This document shows positions 44,785 through 53,744 of a stretch of DNA of 64,000 nt, piece after piece. Each line of letters opens with the position of its first letter. Within the stretch, counting starts at the first letter, position 1. Made by a program: the position numbers and the translations under genes. Below the pieces are notes generated by a model. The model was not told where the DNA came from. It saw only the letters and a program-made list of their open reading frames with translations, and searched no databases. Source of the DNA: an uncultured Porphyromonadaceae bacterium (GTDB lineage Bacteria > Bacteroidota > Bacteroidia > Bacteroidales > Muribaculaceae); contig CABUIO010000001.1 of assembly GCA_902491625.1 (NCBI GenBank), positions 186,001 to 250,000 of the forward strand, given 5' to 3'.

Positions 44785-46773
44785 TCAGCTGTTCATGGTG
44801 ACGAGCAGCTCCTCGTTGCTCCGGGTCATCTCCATGCGCTTCTTGATAAACTCCATTGCCTCGATAGAGGTCATGTCGTTGAGATAATTGCGCACTATCC
44901 ACATACGGTTCAGAATCTCGGGCGAGAGGAGCAGATCGTCGCGGCGTGTGGAGGATGCCACCACATCGACAGCGGGGAAGATGCGCTTGTTGGCAAGCTT
45001 GCGGTCAAGCTGAAGCTCCATGTTGCCGGTTCCCTTGAACTCCTCGAAGATCACCTCATCCATCTTGGAGCTTGTCTCCGTGAGCGCCGTGGCGATGATC
45101 GTGAGCGAGCCGCCCCCCTCGATGTTGCGGGCCGCGCCGAAGAAACGCTTCGGACGCTGGAGTGCGTTGGCATCGACACCGCCGGAAAGGATCTTGCCGG
45201 AAGCGGGGCTCACGGTGTTGTAGGCGCGTGCAAGACGTGTGATGGAGTCGAGCATGATGACCACATCGTGGCCGCACTCCACGAGGCGCTTGGCCTTTTC
45301 AAGCACAATACCGGCAATCTTGACATGGCGGTCGGCAGGCTCGTCGAATGTCGAGGCGATCACCTCGGCGTTGACGCTGCGCGCCATGTCGGTCACCTCC
45401 TCGGGGCGCTCGTCGATGAGAAGCATGATGATGTATGTCTCCGGATGATTCTCTGCTATGGCATTGGCTATATCTTTGAGCAATAGAGTCTTACCAGCCT
45501 TTGGAGGTGCCACGATCAGTGCACGCTGTCCTTTGCCGATAGGCGCGAACATGTCGACCACGCGGGTGGATATGTTGCAACTCTCCTTGCCGCCGGTGAG
45601 GTTGAATTTCTCGTCAGGGAAGAGCGGCACGAGATGCTCGAAAGGCGTGCGGTCGCGGATCTGCTCCGGTGTCAGGCCGTTGATGGCTGTCACCTTGCAG
45701 AGAGGGAAATATTTCTCACCTTCGCGCGGAGGACGTATGCCACCTTCCACGACATCGCCCGCCTTAAGACCGTACTGCTTGATCTGCTGCTGACTGACAT
45801 AGACATCGTCGGGGCTTGAAAGATAGTTGTAGTCGGAGGAACGCAGGAATCCGTAGCCCTCCGGCATTATCTCAAGCACACCGCTCGTCTGGAGGATGCC
45901 GTCGAAATCGAACATTGTCTGCTCGGGGTCGCGTCGCTGCTGCTGACGCTGCTGGCGCTGCTGCTGACGCATGAGCTGACGCTGCTGTTTGGCAGAAAGT
46001 TTCTGTGGCGCCGGCTCGACCTGAGGCTCACTTATGGTGATGGGAGCAACCGCGGCAGCTTTCTCGGCCTCCTCACGCTCCTGACGCGAACGCGGCACGA
46101 ACTTGCGGCCCTGAGCCTTGGGGAAGAAACTTCCCAACGAAGCCTGATTGGGAGGAAGAATGGGAGCTGCGACTTCCGGTTTCGGTGTGACAGGCTGCTG
46201 CGGTGCCGGAGCTTCGGGAACATCGTTCTGCACCGGAGCGGCATCCTGCGGAGCAAGAGCATCCTGCACGGGGTGAGATTCGGCTACGGCAACCGCCTCC
46301 TCTGTCATCAGCGGCAGTTCGGGCTGCTTGGCAGCTTTCGGCTTACGGCCGCGGCGGGGCTTATCTTCGGGCACGGCATCCTCCTGCGGCGTCTCAGCCG
46401 GAGCCTCTTCCTGTGCTGCTGCGGCGGCTGCCGCCTGCTGCTGTTCGAGAAGTTTCTGGGCATTGGACTTGCGCCCACGCTTCTTGGGCTGGGGCGCAGA
46501 CTCTCCCTCGGCCGTGGTCGCGGAAGGTGCGGGAACCGCGTCGGCTGCACTCTTCTCTGCCTCGTTCTTCTTGGCGCGGGGCTTGCGTTCACGCGGTTTG
46601 CGTTCGGCAGCCTTGCCTGCGGCCTCCTTGGCTTTGGCGGCAGCCTGCTGGTCCAGAATATGATAAGCCACCTCCTGGCGGTCGGCGGTATCTGCTTTAC
46701 TCATTCCCATCTCCGAGGCTATGCTGCGCAGAGCTGCCTCGTCCATAGATTCAAGTTCTTGTAGGCTATACAT
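44785..46773 (-). CDS. rho: Transcription termination factor Rho with long disordered region
   Basis: A 662-residue Rho, far longer than the 419 residues of E. coli. An N-terminal SAP-like helix (MYSLQELESMDEAALRSIAS) is followed by about 240 low-complexity residues: three basic patches of AT-hook type (KPRERKPRAKK, KKRGRKSN, DKPRRGRKPK), a P/A/E-rich part, and a Gln/Arg-rich stretch (RQLMRQQQRQQRQQQRRD). The core follows: RNA-binding GVLEIMPEGYGFLRS, Walker A APPKAGKTLLLKDIA, VVIMLDSITRLARAYN (Walker B) and the Q/R loops. In Bacteroides thetaiotaomicron the Rho disordered region forms condensates needed for gut fitness. Confidence 0.97.
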   Translation of the reverse strand: MYSLQELESMDEAALRSIASEMGMSKADTADRQEVAYHILDQQAAAKAKEAAGKAAERKPRERKPRAKKNEAEKSAADAVPAPSATTAEGESAPQPKKRGRKSNAQKLLEQQQAAAAAAAQEEAPAETPQEDAVPEDKPRRGRKPKAAKQPELPLMTEEAVAVAESHPVQDALAPQDAAPVQNDVPEAPAPQQPVTPKPEVAAPILPPNQASLGSFFPKAQGRKFVPRSRQEREEAEKAAAVAPITISEPQVEPAPQKLSAKQQRQLMRQQQRQQRQQQRRDPEQTMFDFDGILQTSGVLEIMPEGYGFLRSSDYNYLSSPDDVYVSQQQIKQYGLKAGDVVEGGIRPPREGEKYFPLCKVTAINGLTPEQIRDRTPFEHLVPLFPDEKFNLTGGKESCNISTRVVDMFAPIGKGQRALIVAPPKAGKTLLLKDIANAIAENHPETYIIMLLIDERPEEVTDMARSVNAEVIASTFDEPADRHVKIAGIVLEKAKRLVECGHDVVIMLDSITRLARAYNTVSPASGKILSGGVDANALQRPKRFFGAARNIEGGGSLTIIATALTETSSKMDEVIFEEFKGTGNMELQLDRKLANKRIFPAVDVVASSTRRDDLLLSPEILNRMWIVRNYLNDMTSIEAMEFIKKRMEMTRSNEELLVTMNS

Positions 46774-47121
46774 AAATAGTATGGTATGTGTTTTTGTGCG
46801 TCGGGCAAGAGCCGGTTCCGGCAGACACGATACGCCGAGAAACGCACATTATAATAAACAATAGAATATTTCGGATTAGCGATTCAAGTGACCTCAAAAT
46901 GAAAATAAGGTTTCACTCATCAGCGGACATAGCCGTAAAAGGCAATCCATGTCGCAAAAAATTTCTAAGAAAAAAATTTATGGGTTTTATTGTTCTTAAA
47001 AGGAGAGTAAAAGCAGCAGACGGAAATAAATTAATGTGGTAGAAACATTATTGGAGTCATGCCGAGCCGGCGAGCCGCGGAGACCGCGGAAGGAGTCCGA
47101 CCAAGCGCCGCTTCCTTTTTT
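46774..47121 (-). promoter_or_regulatory. Long 5' leader of rho
   Basis: If the promoter at 47128-47159 is used, rho mRNA has about 345 untranslated bases. The first 80 are GC-rich, with CCGCGGTCTCCGCGG as an inverted pair; the rest is AU-rich. Long leaders allow Rho to repress itself in other bacteria, so feedback control is plausible. No gene is supported in 46774-47341. Confidence 0.5.
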
Positions 47122-47127
47122 ACGCTG

Positions 47128-47159
47128 CAAAGATAAACATAAAATTCCGAATCCGCAAA
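47128..47159 (-). promoter_or_regulatory. rho promoter
   Basis: On the minus strand, TTTG (47156-47159) and TATCTTTG (47128-47135), 20 bp apart, match the Bacteroidetes consensus closely. Confidence 0.75.
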
Positions 47160-47261
47160 TCGCGCGCGAAAACAGCGTCCGGAAACAGCGTCTTAAAATT
47201 TCTTTCAAAAATCGAGAGGAATAATTTCACACGATTTTGAGGAAAAACCATCCGAAACAAT

Positions 47262-47269
47262 TATATTTG
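47262..47269 (+). promoter_or_regulatory. -7 box of the DUF4301 gene
   Basis: TATATTTG, about 73 bp before ATG 47342, with TTTG at 47236-47239 as a possible -33 element (22-bp spacing, somewhat long). Confidence 0.55.
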
Positions 47270-47341
47270 CGGTGGCGTTACAAGCCAAACCTGAAATTAT
47301 CCCAAATTCCGAAATCAGACATTTTGAAAAACGACTCTTTT

Positions 47342-48868
47342 ATGAATCTACAACCTATCGACATCGAGACCCTTAAGACGCGCGGCATCAGTGAGGAGAG
47401 GCTGGAGGAGGAACTTTCGCAGCTCCGCGACGGATTCCCTTATCTTGAGGTGGTGGCTCCGGCCACGCCGGGCAATGGAATCTTAGAGACTTCCGAGGCT
47501 CAGCGCCTCCACTACATCGACATCTGGAATTCTTTCCTCGCCGATGGCGGAAAGGTGGTCAAGATGGTGCCGGCAAGCGGCGCGGCAAGCCGCATGTTCA
47601 AGAATCTGTTCGCTTTCGCCGACGGCGCCTCGGAGACTCCCGTCAACGATTTCATCCGCACTTTCTGCGACAACATAGCGGATTTCCCGTTCCACGCTGA
47701 GCTTGACGCAACTGTGAAACGTCTTTATGGCAAATCGATCGCCGAGATGTTTGCCGACGGCAAGCACCGCGAGGTCGTGGCCGCGCTCATAAAGCCGGAG
47801 GGAATGAACTACGGCCAGCTTCCAAAGGCTCTGCTTGCCTTCCACACTACCAAGGATGGCTACCGCGTCGCCCTTGAGGAGCATCTGGCCGAGGGTGCGC
47901 AATACGCCTGCGGTGCCGACAAAAAAGCATCCGTACACTTCACTGTCAGTCCCGACCACCGCGAACTAATGCTCAAGAAAATCGAGAGCAGCATCCCCGC
48001 GATGAAGGAGACATACGGCGTTGACTTCGACGTGACACTCAGCGAGCAGAAACCTTCTACCGACACCGTGGCGGCCAATCCCGACGGCACGCCATATCGT
48101 GAAGACGGCAAACTCTTTTTCCGTCCCGGAGGCCACGGCGCCCTGATCGAGAACCTCAACGACCTCGACGCCGACGTGGTTTTCCTGAAGAACATCGACA
48201 ATGTCGTGCCCGATTCGCGCCGCGAGTCCACCATAGAATATAAGAAGGTGGTCGGCGGCATCCTCGTCAGCGTCCACAATCAGATCATGGAATATGCCGA
48301 AGAACTGAACTCGGGACTTCCCTCGCGCGACAAGCTCGACGAGATCCTCGACTTCGTCCACAACGTGCTCAGCATCACCGACGAGGGCGCCGACTCGATG
48401 GAAGACCTCGAACTCGCCGATTATCTCTACTGCAAGCTCAACCGCCCCCTGCGCGTCTGCGGCATGGTGCGCAACGAGGGTGAGCCGGGCGGAGGTCCCT
48501 TCCTCGTGCGCGACGCCGAAGACGGCACCGTGAGTCCGCAGATCCTCGAGAGCACCCAGATCAATCCCGACGATCCCGAGGCCGTGGCCATGATGAAACG
48601 TTCCACACACTTCAATCCGGTGGATCTGGCCGTGTGTCTCACTTCTCCCGAGGGCGGACGCTTCGACCTGCGCGAATATGTCGATCCCGCCACAGGCTTC
48701 ATCTCCTCCAAAAGCCGCAAAGGCAAGGAGATAAAAGCCCTGGAGCTTCCCGGACTCTGGAACGGCGCCATGAGCGACTGGAACACAGTCTTCGTGGAAG
48801 TGCCCGCCGACACCTTCAATCCCGTGAAGACAGTCAACGACCTCCTGCGTCCGGCACATCAGTCCTGA
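47342..48868 (+). CDS. DUF4301 family protein
   Basis: A 508-residue cytoplasmic protein common in Bacteroidetes and of unknown function. VVKMVPASGAASRMFKNLFA near residue 65 resembles the start of a nucleotidyltransferase-like glycine/lysine loop; DADVVFLKNIDNVVPDSRRE and RVCGMVRNEGEPGGGPFLVR are further conserved stretches, the latter reminiscent of sugar-phosphate nucleotidyltransferases. Start at ATG 47342; the upstream extension lies over the promoter. A convergent hairpin (AAGCATC/GATGCTT) follows the stop. Confidence 0.88.
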   Translation: MNLQPIDIETLKTRGISEERLEEELSQLRDGFPYLEVVAPATPGNGILETSEAQRLHYIDIWNSFLADGGKVVKMVPASGAASRMFKNLFAFADGASETPVNDFIRTFCDNIADFPFHAELDATVKRLYGKSIAEMFADGKHREVVAALIKPEGMNYGQLPKALLAFHTTKDGYRVALEEHLAEGAQYACGADKKASVHFTVSPDHRELMLKKIESSIPAMKETYGVDFDVTLSEQKPSTDTVAANPDGTPYREDGKLFFRPGGHGALIENLNDLDADVVFLKNIDNVVPDSRRESTIEYKKVVGGILVSVHNQIMEYAEELNSGLPSRDKLDEILDFVHNVLSITDEGADSMEDLELADYLYCKLNRPLRVCGMVRNEGEPGGGPFLVRDAEDGTVSPQILESTQINPDDPEAVAMMKRSTHFNPVDLAVCLTSPEGGRFDLREYVDPATGFISSKSRKGKEIKALELPGLWNGAMSDWNTVFVEVPADTFNPVKTVNDLLRPAHQS

Positions 48869-48929
48869 CACGTTGACGAATCCGGAAGCATCTTTTCACG
48901 ATTTTGAAGGATGCTTTAAAGAATTTTGC

Positions 48930-48964
48930 TAACTTTGCAGCCGGAGGGCACCAAGTTCTCCGGC
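48930..48964 (+). promoter_or_regulatory. -7 box and leader hairpin of the YitT gene
   Basis: TAACTTTG at 48930-48937, then GCCGGAG (48940-48946) pairing perfectly with CTCCGGC (48958-48964), so the mRNA would begin with a stem-loop. ATG 48980 follows 15 nt later. It may protect the 5' end. Confidence 0.6.
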
Positions 48965-48979
48965 TTCTTTTATTACAAA

Positions 48980-50041
48980 ATGACAAACGACAGAAGAACA
49001 TTTCTCACCGGTGCGAAAGACTACATACTGATTGCTTTCGGACTCCTGCTCTATGCCGTAGGATTCACGGCGCTCATCCTCCCCTACGGCATCGTGATGG
49101 GCGGACTCACCGGTGTCGGCACCCTCGTGTATTTCGCCAGCGACAGATTCATCCCGGTGGCAGTCACGAGCTACGCGTGCAACCTCACGCTGCTGACCAT
49201 AGCCTACCGCATCGTAGGCAAACAGTTTGTGCTCAAGACGCTTTACGGCGCCACCCTCGCCGCGCTATTCATCGGCATCTTCCAGCCGGTGTTCATGTCG
49301 CTGAGCCATCCTCTCATACTGGACCGCCCGATGAGCATCATCCTCGGCGGCATCCTTTGCGGACTCGGCGTAGGCATCACGTTCATCCACAACGGTTCAT
49401 CAGGAGGCACCGACATCGTGGCCGCCATGGTCTCCAAAAAGAGCAACGTCAGCGTGGGACGCACCATGATCTACGTCGACATGACCATTGTCTCGCTCAG
49501 CATTCTTCTCCCCTTCGACGGAAGTTTCACCGAGCGGCTTGAGGCAAGAGTCCCGGTCATTGTCTACGGCCTTCTGATCACGTATCTGACCGCCTTCATC
49601 ACCGACATGCTCATCAACACCAACCGTCAGGCCACGCAGTTCATCATCTTCTCCCACAGATGGCGCGAGATAGCCGACGCCGTCAACCGCGAGGCCCACC
49701 GCGGCGTCACCATACTCGACGGCATGGGATGGTACTCGAAACAACAGGTGAGGATCGTAATGGTATGGTGTCGCAAGATCGAGTCGGTCACCATCTTCCG
49801 CATCATCAAGAGCATCGACCCCGAAGCCTTCATCACCCAGACGATGACCAACGGCGTCTACGGCAAAGGCTTCGATACTATGAAGATAAAAGTGAAACGC
49901 CGTCCGCAGACACCCCCTCCGGCGCAGCCAGAAGGCAGCTTCTCGCTCTCCGATCTCGAGAACCCCGCGACAGGCGACATGAGCCATCTGCATCCGCATC
50001 TCCCCGAACCTCGGAAAGAGACGGAAACAGGCGACGCTTGA
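48980..50041 (+). CDS. YitT-family membrane protein with DUF2179 domain
   Basis: A 353-residue protein: about six transmembrane segments (IAFGLLLYAVGFTALILPYG, NLTLLTIAYRIVG, MSIILGGILCGLGVGITFI) with the FIHNGSSGGTDIVAAMVSKK loop typical of YitT, then a cytoplasmic DUF2179 domain (HRGVTILDGMGWYSKQQVRI and KSIDPEAFITQTMTNGVYGKG). Such proteins are conserved but of unknown transport role. The C-terminal tail is proline-rich. Start at ATG 48980, past the leader hairpin. Confidence 0.9.
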   Translation: MTNDRRTFLTGAKDYILIAFGLLLYAVGFTALILPYGIVMGGLTGVGTLVYFASDRFIPVAVTSYACNLTLLTIAYRIVGKQFVLKTLYGATLAALFIGIFQPVFMSLSHPLILDRPMSIILGGILCGLGVGITFIHNGSSGGTDIVAAMVSKKSNVSVGRTMIYVDMTIVSLSILLPFDGSFTERLEARVPVIVYGLLITYLTAFITDMLINTNRQATQFIIFSHRWREIADAVNREAHRGVTILDGMGWYSKQQVRIVMVWCRKIESVTIFRIIKSIDPEAFITQTMTNGVYGKGFDTMKIKVKRRPQTPPPAQPEGSFSLSDLENPATGDMSHLHPHLPEPRKETETGDA

Positions 50042-50081
50042 AGGTGAATCTTACGGATTTTGTCCGTTCAACTTTTTTTGC

Positions 50082-50089
50082 TATTTTTG
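50082..50089 (+). promoter_or_regulatory. tig promoter -7 box
   Basis: TATTTTTG, with TTTTG at 50058-50062 as -33 element, spacing about 19 bp. Leader about 40 nt. Confidence 0.6.
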
Positions 50090-50135
50090 CGCTGCAAAAA
50101 ACAACAGGATTAACCCTTAAAAACACTACATAAGA

Positions 50136-51500
50136 ATGGATGTGAAATATGACAAGCTTGACGGTCTCTACGCAATGCTGACAATCAAGCTTGAAGAAGC
50201 AGACTACGAGCCCAAGGTGAAGAAGCAGCTCCGCGACATCAACATGCGTCGCCCCGAGCCGGGATTCCGTCCCGGCAAGGTTCCGGCAGCCCTGCTTGAG
50301 CGCAAATACGGCAAAGCCGTGAAATACGACGTCATCAACAACGAAGTGAGTGAGGCTCTTTTCAACTATATCAAGGACAACAAGATCAAGACTCTGGGCG
50401 ATCCCGTGCCTCAGAAAAACGACGACTTCAAGATCGAGGACAAGGATTTTACATTCAGCTTTAAGGTAGGCCTCTATCCCGAACTCAACATAAAGGTCGA
50501 CAAGGATGTCAAGATCCCCTACTACACCATCGAGGTCGACGACGAGATGGTCAAGAAGCAGGACGAAATGCTCCGCAACCGCTACGGCAAGCAGGTGCCC
50601 GGCGAGGAAGTCGAGCCCAACTCCCTGGTGAAAGGGGAAATTGTCGAGCTTAACGAGGACGGCAGCGTCAAGGAAGACGGCATCAAGGTCGAGGAAGGCA
50701 TCGTAAGCCCGCAGTATTTCAAGAGCGACGATCAGCGCGCCCTCTTCGTGGGCAAGAAGGTCGGCGACGTTGTCCGCTTCAATCCCGCAGCAACATGCGA
50801 GGGCAACGAGGCCGAGCTTTCATCCATGCTCAACATCCCCAAGGAGGAGACCGCAGCACACCACGGCGACTTCAACCTTACCATCAAGGAGATCATCGTG
50901 CTCCGTCCTGCCGAGCACGATCAGGAGTTCTTCGACCTCATCTTCGGCAAGGACACCGTCCACAATGAGGAGGAGTACACCGCCAAACTCAAGGAGATGA
51001 TGGCCGTGCAGCTGACAGCCGACAGCAACTACCGCTTCTCCATCGACGCCAAGGCCGAACTCCTCAAGCTCGCCGGCGACTTCGACCTTCCCGCCGAATC
51101 GCTCAAAGAGGCCATCCGCGTCAACAACGAGAAGATCGCTCCCGAAGAGATCGACACAAAATACGAGGAATTCCGTCCGGAACTTCAGTGGTATGTCGTT
51201 CGCGACACCGTAGCCGAGCAGCTCGGCGTCAAGATCGACGAAAACGACCTCAAGCAGACAGCGGCGAACATCGCGCGCCAGCAGTTTGCCCAGTATGGCC
51301 TCAACAATGTACCCGACGACGCGATCTCACGCTATGTCGGCCAGCTCCTCGGCGACAAGAACACCCGCGAGCGCATCGCGCAGCAGACTCTCGAAGTGAA
51401 ATTCATGGCTGCCGTCAAGGAAGCTGTCACTACTGAAGACAAGACAGTGACCGCCAAGGAGTTCAACGCGCTCTTCACAGGCGAGCAGGCCGAAGCCTGA
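50136..51500 (+). CDS. tig: Trigger factor
   Basis: A 454-residue ribosome-bound chaperone. The ribosome-binding signature GFRPGKVPAALLERKYGKAV lies at about residues 44-63. A PPIase-like middle part follows, but the FKBP residues are not evident (EIVELNEDGSVKEDGIKVEE), as often in Bacteroidetes. The C-terminal helical arms end in EAVTTEDKTVTAKEFNALFT. It precedes clpP and clpX, the classic order, with a terminator in between. Confidence 0.95.
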   Translation: MDVKYDKLDGLYAMLTIKLEEADYEPKVKKQLRDINMRRPEPGFRPGKVPAALLERKYGKAVKYDVINNEVSEALFNYIKDNKIKTLGDPVPQKNDDFKIEDKDFTFSFKVGLYPELNIKVDKDVKIPYYTIEVDDEMVKKQDEMLRNRYGKQVPGEEVEPNSLVKGEIVELNEDGSVKEDGIKVEEGIVSPQYFKSDDQRALFVGKKVGDVVRFNPAATCEGNEAELSSMLNIPKEETAAHHGDFNLTIKEIIVLRPAEHDQEFFDLIFGKDTVHNEEEYTAKLKEMMAVQLTADSNYRFSIDAKAELLKLAGDFDLPAESLKEAIRVNNEKIAPEEIDTKYEEFRPELQWYVVRDTVAEQLGVKIDENDLKQTAANIARQQFAQYGLNNVPDDAISRYVGQLLGDKNTRERIAQQTLEVKFMAAVKEAVTTEDKTVTAKEFNALFTGEQAEA

Positions 51501-51539
51501 GTCCCCGGATAAGAGAACGAAAAATATTTCTTCATACGA

Positions 51540-51588
51540 GCCGGAGAGCACACGTGCCGACATAGCGCCATGCTCTCCGGCACTTTTT
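51540..51588 (+). terminator. Terminator between tig and clpP
   Basis: GCCGGAGAGCA (51540-51550) pairs perfectly with TGCTCTCCGGC (51571-51581), followed by ACTTTTT to 51588. It should separate tig from clpPX at least in part. Confidence 0.88.
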
Positions 51589-51639
51589 GGCATATTATTT
51601 GTTATAAGTATATGCTATAATCATTACAACTCCACAAAC

Positions 51640-52368
51640 ATGGACAAGAACAACGATTTCAGAAAATATGCCGTAGGCCACGCCGGCCTCAGCAGCACAC
51701 TTGTCGACAACTATTCCCGCGCCATTTCAAGCGAGGTTGCCGGCAAATACAATTCCACAGCAGGAAATTTCACCAACTACATCAACCCCTACATTCTTGA
51801 GGAACGCCAGCTCAACGTCACCCAGCTTGACGTCTTCTCCCGACTGATGATGGACCGCATCATCTTCCTCGGCACTCAGGTGACTGACGAAAGCGCCAAC
51901 GTGATACTTGCCCAGCTCCTCTACCTCGACTCCGTCGATCCCGGCAAGGACATCAACATCTACGTCAACTCTCCCGGAGGAAGCGTTTCGGCTGGCCTCG
52001 CCATCTACGACACCATGCAGCACATCAACGCCGACGTGGCGACCATCTGCACCGGCATGGCGGCATCAATGGCAGCCGTGCTCCTCGTGGCCGGTCAGGA
52101 GGGCAAGCGCTTCGCACTCCCCCACTCCCGCGTCATGATCCACCAGCCTCTCGGCGGCATCCAGGGTCAGGCTTCCGACATCGAGATCACAGCCCGCGAG
52201 ATCCTGAAACTCAAGGACGAACTCTACCACATCATCTCAAGCCACTCCGGCCAGCCCTTCGAGCGCGTGGCCGCAGACTCCGACCGCGACTACTGGATGA
52301 CAGCCGCCGAGGCCAAGGAATACGGCATGGTAGACAAGGTTCTCATCAATGAAAAGAAAGCTAAATAA
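51640..52368 (+). CDS. clpP: ATP-dependent Clp protease proteolytic subunit
   Basis: A 242-residue ClpP, about 35 residues longer than E. coli ClpP at the N-terminus (NDFRKYAVGHAGLSSTLVDN). The catalytic Ser143 is in TGMAASMAAVLLVAGQ and His168 in SRVMIHQPLGGIQGQ. It forms the barrel peptidase with ClpX, encoded 14 bp downstream. Confidence 0.97.
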   Translation: MDKNNDFRKYAVGHAGLSSTLVDNYSRAISSEVAGKYNSTAGNFTNYINPYILEERQLNVTQLDVFSRLMMDRIIFLGTQVTDESANVILAQLLYLDSVDPGKDINIYVNSPGGSVSAGLAIYDTMQHINADVATICTGMAASMAAVLLVAGQEGKRFALPHSRVMIHQPLGGIQGQASDIEITAREILKLKDELYHIISSHSGQPFERVAADSDRDYWMTAAEAKEYGMVDKVLINEKKAK

Positions 52369-52382
52369 ACGGCTAACTAATA

Positions 52383-53660
52383 ATGGCGAAAACCAGACTT
52401 AAATGCAGCATGTGCGGCTCGGAAGACACCGCGGCAAATCCTGTCGTGGAGATTCTTCCGGGACTCAACATGTGCTCCAACTGCGTGGCGTTCATCGAAG
52501 AGCGCAGCAAATCAGAGCTTTCCGAACGCAAGAAAGGGGCAAAGGGTAAAGCCGGAGATGACAAATCCCTCAAAAAAGTGCCCACACCCCACGAGATCAA
52601 CGAGTTCCTCAACCAGTACATCATCGGTCAGGAGGAGGCTAAGAAATATCTCTCCGTCGCTGTCTATAACCACTACAAGCGCATCGCCTCCAAAACCGAA
52701 AAAGGAAATGGTTCCGACACCGACGATGTGGACATCGAGAAGAGCAACATCATCCTCGTCGGTCCTACCGGAACCGGCAAGACACTGCTTGCCAAGACCA
52801 TAGCGCGCCTGCTCAACGTGCCGTTCACCATCGTAGACGCCACGGTGCTCACCGAGGCCGGATATGTCGGCGAGGACATCGAATCGCTCCTCACCCGACT
52901 GCTTCAGGTCTGCGACTACGATGTCGAGAAAGCGCAGAAAGGCATCGTCTTCATCGACGAGATCGACAAGATCGCCCGCAAGAGCGACAATCCCTCGATC
53001 ACCCGCGACGTCAGCGGCGAGGGCGTGCAGCAGGGACTTCTAAAACTCCTTGAGGGCAGCGTCGTGCTCGTGCCGCCACAGGGAGGGCGCAAGCATCCCG
53101 ACCAGAAGATGATTCCGGTCGACACCAAAGATATCCTCTTCATCTGCGGCGGAGCCTTCGACGGCATAGAGCGCAAGATCGCCGCGCGCCTCAACACCCA
53201 GGTCGTCGGATTCGGCCACAACACACTCAAAAAGAAGCATCAGCGCGAAAACCTGATGAACTACGTGATGCCGCAGGATCTTAAGTCATTCGGCCTCATC
53301 CCCGAGATCATCGGACGTCTGCCGGTGCTGACGAGCCTCGAACCGCTCGACAAGACCGCGCTGCGCCGCATCCTGACCGAGCCGAAGAACGCCATCACGC
53401 GCCAGTATAAGAAGATGTTTGAAATCGACGGCGTGGAACTCACCTTCACCGACGACGCACTCGATCTCATCGTCGACAAAGCCATCGAATATAAGCTCGG
53501 CGCCCGCGGACTCCGCAGCATCGTGGAGACAGTGATGGTCGACGCCATGTTCGACGTACCATCGCAGAACGTCAAGACCTTCACCGTCGACGCCGCCTAT
53601 GTAGCCAACCAGCTCGTCAAGGCACGCTTCGAGAAAGAGATGGAAGTCGAAAAAGATTGA
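52383..53660 (+). CDS. clpX: ATP-dependent Clp protease ATP-binding subunit ClpX
   Basis: A 425-residue AAA+ unfoldase. An N-terminal zinc domain (KCSMCGSEDTA, NMCSNCVAFIEE) holds four cysteines. The Walker A GPTGTGKTLLAKTIARLL, Walker B KGIVFIDEIDKIARK, pore loop GYVGEDIESLL and sensor/Arg-finger region (RDVSGEGVQQGLLKLLEG) are intact. The IGF-type ClpP-binding loop is likely near KIAARLNTQVVGFGHN. Co-transcribed with clpP and followed by a terminator. Confidence 0.98.
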   Translation: MAKTRLKCSMCGSEDTAANPVVEILPGLNMCSNCVAFIEERSKSELSERKKGAKGKAGDDKSLKKVPTPHEINEFLNQYIIGQEEAKKYLSVAVYNHYKRIASKTEKGNGSDTDDVDIEKSNIILVGPTGTGKTLLAKTIARLLNVPFTIVDATVLTEAGYVGEDIESLLTRLLQVCDYDVEKAQKGIVFIDEIDKIARKSDNPSITRDVSGEGVQQGLLKLLEGSVVLVPPQGGRKHPDQKMIPVDTKDILFICGGAFDGIERKIAARLNTQVVGFGHNTLKKKHQRENLMNYVMPQDLKSFGLIPEIIGRLPVLTSLEPLDKTALRRILTEPKNAITRQYKKMFEIDGVELTFTDDALDLIVDKAIEYKLGARGLRSIVETVMVDAMFDVPSQNVKTFTVDAAYVANQLVKARFEKEMEVEKD

Positions 53661-53682
53661 CCCACAGAAACATCGTATATTC

Positions 53683-53716
53683 AGGCTGTATCGCAATTTC
53701 ACGATACAGCCTTTTT
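53683..53716 (+). terminator. clpX terminator
   Basis: AGGCTGTATCG (53683-53693) pairs with CGATACAGCCT (53702-53712), then TTTT. Confidence 0.92.
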
Positions 53717-53744
53717 GATGGTTACAAGCGTAGAGACACACCCG

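Noticed and set aside
47036..47224. Small rightward frame upstream of the DUF4301 gene
   Set aside because: It overlaps the rho promoter and leader on the other strand, is basic and low complexity, and has no promoter.
48940..48964. Transcription terminator upstream of yitT
   Set aside because: The stem lies right after the -7 box and is followed by CTTCTTTTA rather than a clear U-run; a leader stem is more likely.
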